A model generated the notes under the pieces. It did no database searches, had not been told where the DNA came from, and saw nothing but the letters and a program-made list of their open reading frames with translations. A stretch of 64,000 nucleotides of DNA from BOG-224 sp963783505 (GTDB taxonomy: Bacteria; Acidobacteriota; Terriglobia; Bryobacterales; Bryobacteraceae): NCBI GenBank assembly GCA_963783505.1, contig CAWAOP010000039.1, positions 1-64,000 on the forward strand. Reading direction: 5' to 3'. Below, one piece after another: positions 28,229 through 37,406 of this stretch (positions are counted from its first letter, which is position 1; the number at the start of each line of letters is the position of its first letter). The position numbers and the translations under genes were made by a program.

Positions 28229-28614
28229 CTCGGGACACCTCGGCGGTTCTTGCAATACTTCAGGATGAGGCGGAGCGGGCGGAGTTCGTTGTACGGATCG
28301 AAGAATCGTCCCGGCGGCTGATGTCGGCGGTGTCGGCGCCGGAGGCGGCGATGGTCCCGGAAGGGCGGAGGGGTGACGACGCCGACAGCGATCTCGACCT
28401 GTTTCTTCAAAGGGCTTCGGTAGAGGCCGTGGCCTTCGATGAGGACCATCTCGTCCTGGCGCGCACGGCCTTCCGGCGGTTCGGCAAGGGCCGTCACGCA
28501 GCCGGGCTCAATTTCGGAGACTGCGCAGCGTATGCTCTTGCGCAGTGGTCCGGCGAACCGCTGCTGTTCAAGGGACGCGATCTCGCGGCCACCGATGTCG
28601 CCCGCGTGGAATAG
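28225..28614 (+). CDS. vapC: VapC-type PIN toxin, apparent CTG start
   Basis: A PIN-domain ribonuclease of about 129 residues. In this frame the protein begins TRDTSAVLAILQDEAERAEF, whose Asp is the first catalytic residue. SAPEAAMV supplies the Glu, GLNFGDCAAYALAQ the next Asp, and LLFKGRDLAATDV the last acidic region. The domain cannot begin later without losing the first Asp. The only start-like codon at the correct place is CTG at 28225, overlapping the vapB stop (CTGA). An ATG start exists only at 28321, inside the domain. CTG initiation with coupling to vapB is inferred, and a small sequence error is the alternative. Confidence 0.7.
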   Translation: MTRDTSAVLAILQDEAERAEFVVRIEESSRRLMSAVSAPEAAMVPEGRRGDDADSDLDLFLQRASVEAVAFDEDHLVLARTAFRRFGKGRHAAGLNFGDCAAYALAQWSGEPLLFKGRDLAATDVARVE

Positions 28615-28625
28615 GGAACGGGAAG

Positions 28626-29027
28626 CTAATCTTGCGGGTCGCGTTCCCCCAGCCTTGCCTCGACATACGTCCTCAGCGTTCGAAGCCACTCGCGAGCTCG
28701 CCGCCGGTCGAGGTCAAGCTCCGCATCGAAATCTTCGTACCGGTACACTGTCCCGAATGGCGTCAATAGATCGATGTCGGCCAAGTCCTCGGGGAGCGGG
28801 CCTTTGGAGCTTTCGATCAAGGCGATCAACGCCCCCAGTTCATGCGTCTTGCGGAAGCGAATTCCCGAGTCGGACAGGAGTGCCTTGAGCATCTTCTCCG
28901 CAGCCTGCTGGCAGTGGAACCCAAAGATCTCGTCGCTTATGTCGGCAGACTCCAGAACGGCTTCGAGTAACGCCTCATCCTGCGCAGCCTTGCGGAGAAG
29001 CAGCAGCGCCTGTTCACGCCGCTTCAT
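28626..29027 (-). CDS. HEPN-domain protein (toxin of MNT/HEPN pair)
   Basis: A 133-residue HEPN protein. HEPN members of this kind are usually metal-independent RNases inactivated by the partner nucleotidyltransferase. The motif R-X4-H is present as RFRKTH near residues 57-62, and FGFHCQQAAEKMLKALL is the conserved helix. The gene overlaps the MNT gene by 14 bp and is transcribed after it on the minus strand. Its stop lies 12 bp from the convergent vapC stop. Function is by family. Confidence 0.82.
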   Translation of the reverse strand: MKRREQALLLLRKAAQDEALLEAVLESADISDEIFGFHCQQAAEKMLKALLSDSGIRFRKTHELGALIALIESSKGPLPEDLADIDLLTPFGTVYRYEDFDAELDLDRRRAREWLRTLRTYVEARLGERDPQD

Positions 29028-29337
29028 ACAGGACCCTGCCCTCCGACGAAGCCTCGAAGTACACGTTTCCGGGCGTGTCCCGCCAGTGGTTAAACTTCTC
29101 TTCGCTGACGACGAGAAGATCGACCGCGACGTCCAGGCTGCGCAGCAGGCGGTTCAGCCGCACCATCTCCATGAGGCGGCCGGCGGTCTGCTCTTCGACC
29201 ACAAGAATATCGACGTCGCTGTCCTCTCGGGCATCGCCTCTCGCGTGGGAACCGAACAGGATCAGGCGCTTTGGATGCGCAGCATCCACCACCAGCCGCG
29301 TTAATTTCGAAACCGTCTCTTCCGGTAGCGTGGCCAT
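29014..29337 (-). CDS. MNT-domain nucleotidyltransferase (antitoxin of MNT/HEPN pair)
   Basis: A 107-residue minimal nucleotidyltransferase. RLILFGSHARGDAREDSDVD carries the GSX10DXD signature with its catalytic Asp pair, then ILVVEE. Partners of this type neutralise HEPN toxins, in studied cases by adding AMP to them. GGGGTAGAAGAG upstream is a usable ribosome-binding region for ATG 29337. Overlap with the HEPN gene implies coupled translation. Confidence 0.82.
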   Translation of the reverse strand: MATLPEETVSKLTRLVVDAAHPKRLILFGSHARGDAREDSDVDILVVEEQTAGRLMEMVRLNRLLRSLDVAVDLLVVSEEKFNHWRDTPGNVYFEASSEGRVLYEAA

Positions 29338-29466
29338 TGCGCTCTTCTACCCCAGTGTGCCATAGAAGCGCCAAAAGACGACAAAGCGAGAAAACAGCGG
29401 AGGCTGGCGTGCAACGCTGCGCCTGGCTCAGGATTATCGGACTCCCACGCCCGTCTCGGCAGCGCC

Positions 29467-29583
29467 TCAGAACTCGTCGTCGTCCTTCTTCGCCTTTTTG
29501 CCTTTCCTGCGGAGGATCAGGATGGCAAGGACGACGACTAGAAGGATGGCTGCTACGAGCCGGACGGTGGTATCTGTGCCCAT
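29467..29583 (-). CDS. 38-residue single-pass membrane peptide
   Basis: A short frame starting at 29583 behind GAAGGGGAAAA. The product is MGTDTTVRLVAAILLVVVLA, then ILILRRKGKKAKKDDDEF: one clean membrane helix (residues 8-24), a strongly basic stretch and an acidic tail. This is a typical inside-positive single-pass topology. It lies 72 bp beyond the stop of the TIGR03437 propeller gene on the same strand. In the frameshifted reading of that gene the two appear fused, but the RBS and composition support a separate peptide. Function unknown. Confidence 0.6.
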   Translation of the reverse strand: MGTDTTVRLVAAILLVVVLAILILRRKGKKAKKDDDEF

Positions 29584-29654
29584 GACGTTTTCCCCTTCAG
29601 ACGAAAACGGAAGTATAAACAATAGCGGGAGGCCGGCGCCACCCTCGCCGAAAG

Positions 29655-32600
29655 TTAATTGAGCGAGGCATACGGAACTACCGGTCCTGTCGTCGGGCTG
29701 TTGACATTGCCGATGCGCACCGTAATCGGCAGCGCATTGCCGTTCATGTGGAAGCCGGGAATCGTCAAATTGATCTGATAGACGGACTCCAGGCCCGGCG
29801 CTAAATAGCTGGAGTTCACAATGATCGCCGACTGCGCGTAGTTCGTAGGCCCAATAAACACCGCCGCGCCCACCACGCTCGCGAGCGGACTCGACGGCGA
29901 AGGCTGGCCGGTGCGCCACCGTCCCTCCCGTCGTAGGCCCGAGGCCGGTCACATACAGGATCAGCTTCTCATCCCTTGTGGCGGGGTGGTCCGCATTCAC
30001 CGGCGTCCCGCCCATATGGTAGAGAGCGGGCTGCCCGCTGGCCGCCATCATCACGGCCGGCGCGTATTTAGAAACCGTCACCGTCTGCGAAGCCGAGGCC
30101 GCCTGGTTGGCGATGGATCGCACCACCAGAGGGAACGACCCGGTGGCGAAGCCGGGCGGAATCTGCACGTTGATCTGCGTCGAACTCGTCATGAACAGCG
30201 GAACCGCGATGTTGTTGAGCGTTACGCAAACGCCTCCCATCACTGTCGGCATCGGCGTCGAACTGAACGTTCCCGAGCCCGCCAGATTCTGGCCGAAAAT
30301 CGAAAGCAGCCCATTGGCGGTTACAGCCGTCTGGAGGCTCACTGTGTTCACTACGCCGCCCGCTGTGATAGCTGGCCTATTCGATGCCGGCGTAGTTGTC
30401 AGCGGGACGATGCTGAGGCCGCTGATGGTGACGACGTATGCGTTCGCGCCCGCCGAATCGACGGCCATGGCGCGTCCGCTGATGGTCCCGCGGCCGGTGG
30501 TTACCTGGGTGAGAGGTCCTTCCAGAGCGCTGTACGACGTCCCCGCACTGGCGCTCTTGGCGTCCAGCACCTGAAGCGCCGGCACGCCCGTTCCGGAGGA
30601 AGGCGGAGAGAAGACTGCGAACGTTGACCCACCCATGGACGCCACCGCGGAAGCCAGCCCCGTGGCTCTGCCGGACGCGTTAGTCAGCGTCGTATTCAGC
30701 GTCTGCCCATTGACAATGAAATACTGCCCTCCGGGGCCCGCCGCGATAGGGCCGATGTAGCCGGTCGCCGCCGCCGAGAAAACAGCGCGGCTGGCCACCC
30801 AATTGGCCGCCGTCGCGTCGTACAGGTACACCGTCCCGTTCGAAGACGCCATCAGGATGTACTCTCCGCCCGGCGTGGCCGCCATCGTGGCCGGCATTGT
30901 AATTTTGACCGGCGCGCCCGCCGCTGTGGTTCCGAGCAACTGGCTGACGCCCTGAGGGACCAGCGAATTGCCCACAACGGTCCAGATGGTCCCGTCGCTC
31001 GTCAGCACGAGCGGGCCGCTGAGGCCTACCGCCATAACCGACGGCGTCACCAGCGCAGTGGAGGAATTGAACGGTATCGGCGGAAAGCTGATGTTCCCCG
31101 TCGTTTGCATGGCGTCGGGATCGACAATGGAAATGCTCTCCCCTCCGGCGCTCAGTACATACAGGGTGTAGCCATCCGGCGTAAGCGCCATGGAATTGGG
31201 GAGCTGACCGACTTTGATCGGCGCCAGGAACTTCTGCTGGACAAGGTCAAAGACTTCGACGCGGTTCAGGCCGGCGTTGGCGATGTAGAGACGCTGGCGG
31301 GTCGAGTCCATGATCAGGTCCGGCAGCGTCTCGCCGTTTACCGGGCCAGTCGCGATCGGAATCACCGTTCCGCGCGCCTCGGCGTTCCGGTTGTTCTCAT
31401 AGACGCGGACGCGGTTGGGGATGTTGATCGCTTGCGTCGATTGAAAGATGAAATCGTGCGGCGGATTCACCGTGCCGAGCGTAGCGCCTACGGCGGTATT
31501 GAAGTTAAACGTAAATTGCGCGCCGCTGGACGTTTGCGAAGTCTGGATGGAAGGCGCCGTCGCCGGGCTCGCCTGGCCGGCCTGTCCCGCGTACTGAAGC
31601 AACTGTGCGGCGGCGGTGAGCGTTCCGCCACCCGCGTTGGCTACGCTGAGAATGGCGGAGGAGGTCGCCGCCGTCGCGCCGCATTGATCGTTGGTCAGCA
31701 GCAGAGCCTGGGAACTGGGAACGGCGAGCGGGCTTTGGGCAATCGTTCCAACCGGCAATACGATGAATCCCGAATCGGAGAGCCCATAGATGGCGGCCCC
31801 ATTGGCACCGATCGTCATTTTGCCGGAGAGGTTCTCGGGTAACTGAATACCCATGCGAATCAGCAGATTGTCCGGATCGCTCTCCATCAACTGGCTGGTG
31901 CTGGCCGCGCCTCCGACAGGCGCCACGTCGAACACCGAGTACAGGACCGAGCCGTCCGGTGCGAAGACGCCGCCGCCCTGGTTGGAAGCCAGATTGAAAG
32001 CCGCCGTGGGCGTGATGGGGTACGGCGCGTTGGCGAGGTTTTGCTGGGCCAGCACGGCCAGCGTGGAAGCGTCGAAGAGGTTAGGGCCGCAGAGGATGCG
32101 GGACCCGTCGTCGGAAATGGAAATCACCGTCGAGGAACCTGCGACAATACGGGCTCGCAAGACCGACGCGGAGGCCGATTCGTAAACAAACAATGTCGGC
32201 GATCCGGTGGCGGGAGCGTCTACTCCCGCAATGAACGAGCCGTTGCGGGTGGAGATCAGGCGGCTGTGGTCGGCCAGGAACGCGCGGCCCGACGGCGCGG
32301 GGAAGGTGGCCGGCGTGGGCGCCGGGGGCGCAATGGGGATGGCGGCGAGCGGAATCGCAGCCGTGGGAGACGGATCGTAGAGCATCAGCACATCCGCGCC
32401 CGCGCTCGTGCCTACGGTCGAAATCAGCACGCGGCCATCCTTGCCCACCGCGACGCCTTCGGGTTGGACCGGCAGGCTCACCTTACTGGCGAGCGTGAGC
32501 GTAGCGAGGTTGATGACATCGAGCGACCGGCCGTTGTAACAGACCACGTATAGCGACTGGTTGTCGCGCGACAAGGCCGCCGCCAATGGCGTTTGGTCCG

Positions 32601-32838
32601 TCGCGATGGGGGTCAGAAACGCTTTCCTGGAAATGGAATAGATCTGGACCTGGTTCGCCGTGCTGGCCGTGAGATAGACTTGATTGCGGCTCTCATCCAG
32701 TACCAGATCGGAGGCGCCGCCGACGATAGACACGGCGGTTCCGAACGTGGCCGCATGAGCGGCGGCGCACCCGATCCACCACGCCAACTGACGGAACAGC
32801 GCCGCCCCAAGCCTTCCTTTGTGATTACGCCGGCGCAT
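29655..32838 (-). pseudogene. Secreted propeller protein with TIGR03437 C-terminus, one frameshift
   Basis: A secreted protein of about 1060 codons, paralogous to the gene just upstream. The start at 32838 gives a basic N-terminus and a hydrophobic segment (WWIGCAAAHAATFG). YVTN/NHL-type propeller repeats follow (DLVLDESRNQVYLTASTANQ; ALSRDNQSLYVVCYNGRSLD), and again in the second half (SMALTPDGYTLYVLSAGGES). The C-terminal part is the Solibacter-type domain: GGVVNTVSLQTAVTANGLLS, IFGQNLAG and TQINVQIPPGFATGS. Near 29907 one base is missing in CACCGGCC. The correct frame continues GQPSPSSPLASVVGAAVFIG and ends at 29655 (PYASLN). Repairing this one indel gives a complete protein. Role unknown. 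Confidence 0.78.
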
Positions 32839-32844
32839 AGGACG

Positions 32845-35769
32845 TCACGGTTTGGAAATAGTCACCACCATCGGCGCGCTTTGCTGCGCCATCCAGAGCG
32901 ACTTGACCTCAATGACGCTCAATCCTGGGCGGATGCTTGTCGGAAGCTGGCCGGTAATCTGCGTCGGCGACGCGGTGAGCAGGGGGATGGCCACGCCGTC
33001 CACCAGCACGCAGGAGCCGCCCAGAACCGTTGGCGTTGGAAGTGTAGTGGCCGTCGCCGTCGAAGCGAGGTTTGTACCGGTGATCTTGAGAAATCCACCG
33101 GGCGCGACCGCGGTCTTTCCGGTGGTCGCGTTTACGACCCCGTTCGAGGTAGCGACAACGGGCTGGGTGGCTGTGCTTGCCGCGGCGATGGGGGCGACGC
33201 TCAGGCCCGAGATCGTCAATGCATAAACCGTGCCGGCCGAGTCCACGGCCATCTGCTGGGGCGGGATGTTCGTGCGGGTCGTGCCGAACAGCGAGAAGAT
33301 CGGGTTCTCAGGCATTTCCGCGGCCACCGCCGAAGCGCCGGAGCGCGTATCGACCGCCTCGAGGGTGGTGTGTACGTCGTCGGTAATCGTAGCCGTCACC
33401 GAGGCTCGGACCGGAGTGGTCAGGCGAACGAAATAGTTCTGATCCACGGGGGCCACGGCGGCCACATTGCGCAGGACGGCTTGAACCGCGCCGGTGGTCC
33501 CGGGAGGAGTGATGGTTGTCAGCCCGGGAGCCGTCGCGCCGCCGATGGCCGTCAGCGAGGTATTCGCCACCAGGCCATTCACCAGGAAATAATTGTCGCC
33601 CGGCGAAATGCCCAGCGGGCCGTAATACCCCGTAATGGCCGTGCTGGTGATCAGTTGTCTCGAGGCCTCGTACAGGTCGGTTAAACCGTTGTAGCGATAG
33701 GCCACGCCGTTGCTGGCCACGAGCACGATGTAGGTCCCGTCGGGCGAAGCGAGCATGGCTCGCGGCGGACCCGTGATCGCCGTTTGCGCGCCGGTCGCGC
33801 TGATGCCGGTCACCGAGGTGCCGACGCGGGGCACGGCCTGGTTCGCGCTTACCTCCCACAAGTTGCCGTTGCTGAGAACCATTTCAAGCCCGCTCAGCCC
33901 GGCCGCCAGGCTGCTGACCGAAGTGATGGCCGATGTCGCCGCGAGCGGGTACGGCGGGAAAACGATCCGGTTGACCACGGCCATCTGATCCAGGTTGACC
34001 ACGGCCACCGTCTCGCCGCCGGCATCGGCTACGTATAGCGTTGTCCCATCCAGATCCAAAGCCATCTGCCCAGGCAGTTGCCCAACAGAAATGGGCGTCA
34101 GGAAGACGCGATTCAGGGTATCGAAAACCTCGATACGGTTGTACCCGGCATTGGTGATATACACGCGGCTGCGCACCGGATCGAGCACCAGGTTCTGAAG
34201 GCCGGTATTCGAGGCTACCGAGGAGTTCGGCGCCGTCGGAACCGGGTAGATCAAGCCGCGCTGCGTGGAATCCCGATAGTTCATGAACACCCGGATCACG
34301 GGGGGCACGTTGATGGCGGTAGTAGAAGCCAACTGAATGTTCACCGGCGTTCCGCTGTTGGAGGCGCCGCCGCCGCTATACAGGTTCGTTCCGGGCACGC
34401 GGATGACGCCCGAACTGCCGGGGTCCAAGGTGAAGGTGAGAGTAGCCGGGGCCAGTCCGCTGGATGCCGAGACTTCGAGAGCGGCCGCGCCGCTGGGGAT
34501 GGTGGAGGGAACGGCGTAGGTCAGCGTGCCGCCGCCGATGTTGTTAACGTTTACCGTGGCTTGCACAAGCCCGGGATGGCACGGATCCTGCGCCAGGAAA
34601 ACGGTGGTCGCGCTGGGCATCAGAATCGGGCGCGAGTACAGCGTGGAGAGCGGCAAATGAGTGACTCCGGATAGCGAGAGGGCCCACACGTCGCTGCCGC
34701 TAGAGGTCATCACCATTTTGTCGATAATGCTCTCCGGGAGATTGATGCCGAGGCGAATTCCGAGGCTGGCGGGATCGGATATCAGCAAGGTGGATGCTTG
34801 CGCGGTCTGCGCGGGAACCGTCGTTGGAGCCGTGTTAAAGGCGCTGTAGAGCGTCGATCCGTCCGGAGAAAACATGCTCCCGCCCACGTTGGCCACGGTC
34901 GAAAAAGCGCTCGTCATGGTGAACGGCGCGTTGGCGATGTTCTGTTGCGCGAGCACGTTGAGCGTGGCGATGTCGTACATCGTGTAACCCGCCATAAACG
35001 TAGCGCTGTTGGGAGCGATGGACAGGGTGCTCGATTGACCTACCACCGTGCGCGTTCGCAACACGGTGGAGGATGCCGGCTCGTAAACGTAAACTACGGT
35101 TGACGCGTTGGCTGTTGTGCCCACAGTGACCCCGCTCACGCCGATGATGTAGTTTCCGTCCGGCGTGCGCCGCAGCCGGCCGTTGATCGCGGAAGTGGGG
35201 CGGGCCGTTACGGGAGCGAGCGTCGGGGGAGTAGCCGCGGGCGGCGGTACGACGACGGACAGCACCTGGCTTCCGGACGGCAGCGATGGATCGTAGATCA
35301 AAAGAGTGTTGGACGCGCTGCCCGTTCCCGAACCGTCCGTGCAAACGATGACCCGGCCGCTCAGCTCCGTTTCCACGCCTTGCGGAGCCGCGGGTAGCGT
35401 GACCGGAGTAGCCGCGCTGCCGTAACCCGAGCCGCCGAGCGTAATCACGCTCAACGTCTTATCCCCGTGGTTAGCGACGTAAAGATAGGAGCTATCCGAG
35501 GACATGGCCGCGCCAAGCGGCGATTGTCCGACCGAAATGGAGCCCACTACCGAGTTGGCGACATAGTCGTAGACATCCACCCGGTTCCCGTTGTTGTTGA
35601 CCAGATATAGAAGATGCCGGCTCTCGTCGAGCGCCATGTCGCTGGGAATGTAGCCGAGGGAAATTACTTGACCGAACGTAGCCGCCGACTGCGCTCGCGC
35701 CAAGGGTGAAAAGAGCGCGCACAAGGCCGCGCCCCATATTAGTGAACGCTGAACTTGCCTTCGGATCAC
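32845..35769 (-). CDS. Secreted propeller protein with TIGR03437-like C-terminus
   Basis: A 974-residue intact protein. The signal peptide is MIRRQVQRSLIWGAALCALF followed by SPLARAQS. Two propeller blocks follow (DMALDESRHLLYLVNNNGNR, AAMSSDSSYLYVANHGDKTL; second block QMALDLDGTTLYVADAGGET). The C-terminal domain is the Solibacter type (VVNATTGKTAVAPGGFLKI, TGTNLAS, PTQITGQLPTSIRPG). It shares gene order, domain order and phrases (LDESRN/LDESRH) with the next gene downstream, so the pair is a tandem duplication; only 6 bp separate them. It is exported, but substrate or partner is unknown. It is divergent from the Tad operon. Confidence 0.82.
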   Translation of the reverse strand: MIRRQVQRSLIWGAALCALFSPLARAQSAATFGQVISLGYIPSDMALDESRHLLYLVNNNGNRVDVYDYVANSVVGSISVGQSPLGAAMSSDSSYLYVANHGDKTLSVITLGGSGYGSAATPVTLPAAPQGVETELSGRVIVCTDGSGTGSASNTLLIYDPSLPSGSQVLSVVVPPPAATPPTLAPVTARPTSAINGRLRRTPDGNYIIGVSGVTVGTTANASTVVYVYEPASSTVLRTRTVVGQSSTLSIAPNSATFMAGYTMYDIATLNVLAQQNIANAPFTMTSAFSTVANVGGSMFSPDGSTLYSAFNTAPTTVPAQTAQASTLLISDPASLGIRLGINLPESIIDKMVMTSSGSDVWALSLSGVTHLPLSTLYSRPILMPSATTVFLAQDPCHPGLVQATVNVNNIGGGTLTYAVPSTIPSGAAALEVSASSGLAPATLTFTLDPGSSGVIRVPGTNLYSGGGASNSGTPVNIQLASTTAINVPPVIRVFMNYRDSTQRGLIYPVPTAPNSSVASNTGLQNLVLDPVRSRVYITNAGYNRIEVFDTLNRVFLTPISVGQLPGQMALDLDGTTLYVADAGGETVAVVNLDQMAVVNRIVFPPYPLAATSAITSVSSLAAGLSGLEMVLSNGNLWEVSANQAVPRVGTSVTGISATGAQTAITGPPRAMLASPDGTYIVLVASNGVAYRYNGLTDLYEASRQLITSTAITGYYGPLGISPGDNYFLVNGLVANTSLTAIGGATAPGLTTITPPGTTGAVQAVLRNVAAVAPVDQNYFVRLTTPVRASVTATITDDVHTTLEAVDTRSGASAVAAEMPENPIFSLFGTTRTNIPPQQMAVDSAGTVYALTISGLSVAPIAAASTATQPVVATSNGVVNATTGKTAVAPGGFLKITGTNLASTATATTLPTPTVLGGSCVLVDGVAIPLLTASPTQITGQLPTSIRPGLSVIEVKSLWMAQQSAPMVVTISKP

Positions 35770-35983
35770 AACTAATGATACAGTGTTGCGGTCCCGACGC
35801 CAAGAGTGTTTTACTCGGTAATTGGGCCGGTGGCGGTGGCCGCCGGGCGACGCGGAGTTAGGGGTAATTTTTGTCTTCCGAGGTTACTCGGAGGGGGGAT
35901 TCAGACTGCAGATCCGTCGTAACTTAGCCCGATCTTGGGATACATCCCTATGCAGGTAAGCCGCAGCTCCGCGAGGATGGGCG
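35770..35983 (+). promoter_or_regulatory. Tad operon leader region with a hairpin
   Basis: Probable promoter and 5' leader of the Tad operon. A perfect hairpin TCCGAG-gtta-CTCGGA sits at 35877-35892, followed by a G6 run. I could not place a confident sigma-70 or sigma-54 promoter and saw no match to the GEMM c-di-GMP riboswitch core. GAGG at 35973 is seven bases before the TTG start of tadD. Confidence 0.4.
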
Positions 35984-37027
35984 TTGCTGGTCTGCGCCTT
36001 ATCGTGCGCATCGTGCGTCCATCAGGTGCAGGTCGCCTCGCGAACGGCTTCCCGGGGCGTCGCGGCGGCCCAGCCCGCGCGCGAGACGGCGAATGCCGTG
36101 GATGCGGGCGAGGGCGATTCCGAGCTGCGCGCGTTGCGGCGGCGCCTGGCGGCCAACCCTAGGGATGTGGACACGCGGCTCCAATTAGCGGCCCGTTATT
36201 CCCAAATGGACCTTCCCGACCTGGCCCTTGAGCACTACCGGCTGGCCGTGGCGCAATTCCCCGAGTCGGCGGCGGCAACGTTGGGTTTGGCCAAGACGCT
36301 CCGTGAAATGCAGGAGCCGGCCGGCGCGCTTGCGGCGATCCGCGAGGCCGAAGCCAAACAACCGGGAGCGAACTGGCGGCTGCTTTCCTTAAAGGGAATC
36401 CTGCAGGACGACCAGGGGGACCGCACCGCGGCCGAGGCGTCTCACCGCGCGGCGGCGAATTTGGAACCCAAGAACGCCGCTTTGCACAATAATCTTGGGT
36501 ATAACTTGTATCTTCAACGCAGGTTCGAGGAAGCCGAGGAGGAGTTCCGCGGGGCGATCGCGCTCGACCCCTCATTCGACGCCGCGCACGATAACCTGGC
36601 GGCGGCCTTGGCGTCCGAAGACAAACCCTCGGCGGCCCAGGCGCTTGCCGAGTGGCAGCGGACGGCGGGCACGGCCGGGGCTCACAATAATATGGCGGCT
36701 CTGCTGATCGAGCGGGGGCGCTGGCCCGAGGCGCGCGCCGAGCTGATGGAGGCGTTGAAGGAGCGGCCCGATTTCGCGCCCGCACTCGCCAACTTGAGGC
36801 TGGTGGCGGAGCACGATGGGCAGCCCATGCCGGCCCCAGCGGCATTGACAAAACCCGCGCGGGCGCCGCAACGGACCTCTTTTTGGTCGAAGATTCTGAA
36901 GAACGGGTCTAGAAGCAAAACGTCTTCGCCCGGCGAGGGGAAGAGCGCCGGCGCGGACGGACCTACGGCGGAAGCCGCGGTAGCCGGGCGCCCGGCGAAT
37001 CCCGCGGACGCCGCCGCGAAACAGTGA
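35984..37027 (+). CDS. tadD: TPR protein, TadD-like
   Basis: A 347-residue tetratricopeptide protein at the head of the Tad operon. TadD-type TPR lipoproteins help localise or stabilise the outer-membrane secretin. TTG at 35984 (GAGG upstream) is the only start before an in-frame stop at 35957. The beginning, MLVCALSCASCVHQVQVAS, is a very short cysteine-rich leader that might be lipidated. TPR units run from about residue 50 to 260 (RYSQMDLPDLALEHYRLAVA, NNLGYNLYLQRRFEEAEEEF, LLIERGRWPEARAELMEALK). The tail is Pro/Ala-rich and disordered. Flp follows 10 bp later. Confidence 0.82.
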   Translation: MLVCALSCASCVHQVQVASRTASRGVAAAQPARETANAVDAGEGDSELRALRRRLAANPRDVDTRLQLAARYSQMDLPDLALEHYRLAVAQFPESAAATLGLAKTLREMQEPAGALAAIREAEAKQPGANWRLLSLKGILQDDQGDRTAAEASHRAAANLEPKNAALHNNLGYNLYLQRRFEEAEEEFRGAIALDPSFDAAHDNLAAALASEDKPSAAQALAEWQRTAGTAGAHNNMAALLIERGRWPEARAELMEALKERPDFAPALANLRLVAEHDGQPMPAPAALTKPARAPQRTSFWSKILKNGSRSKTSSPGEGKSAGADGPTAEAAVAGRPANPADAAAKQ

Positions 37028-37037
37028 GGGAGCTACC

Positions 37038-37406
37038 ATGAGAGCGTTTTTGATCCGGTTCCTCCGCGACGAGCAGGGGCAGGATTTAGTCGAGTATGCT
37101 TTGATCGTGGCCGCGATCGGCCTGGCGCTGATCGTCACGGTAAACCAGGTTTCGTCCGCCATTGTGAGCTTGTATTCGAGCATCGCTCAAGCCATCACCA
37201 CAATCGGCGTGAGCGGGTCAATAGGAACGGACTGGCGGTTAGGATGCCCGCAGCGTTCAGGCCGGCTTTGGCCGATTTCTGGCTACCCAATCTCGCGGCG
37301 GCGCTGGCCGCCGCGACGCTGGCCTACTGCCTGGTTGCGTTCGGCGCGGGAGAGAAGTTCTTTGGCGACTCGGACGCGGGGTGGCACATACGCAACGGCG
37401 AGCTGA
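37038..37406 (+). CDS. flp: Flp-type pilin, apparently extended by a frameshift
   Basis: The major pilin of the Tad pilus. Residues 1-20 (MRAFLIRFLRDEQGQDLVEY) and the following helix ALIVAAIGLALIVTVNQV are the Flp signature; TadV-type peptidases cleave just before QDLVEY-like motifs. Flp pilins usually have 55-75 residues, but this frame runs to 122 and overlaps the next gene by 163 bp. The last 55 residues are Arg/Trp-rich, as expected from reading a GC-rich gene out of frame. A one-base shift near 37215-37230 would end the protein at TAG 37240, directly before the next ATG. The extension is therefore probably an artefact or a mutation. Confidence 0.8.
   Translation: MRAFLIRFLRDEQGQDLVEYALIVAAIGLALIVTVNQVSSAIVSLYSSIAQAITTIGVSGSIGTDWRLGCPQRSGRLWPISGYPISRRRWPPRRWPTAWLRSARERSSLATRTRGGTYATAS

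Noticed and set aside
35877..35892. c-di-GMP riboswitch in the Tad leader
   Set aside because: Only a single 6-bp hairpin is present; the GEMM core and second helix are missing.
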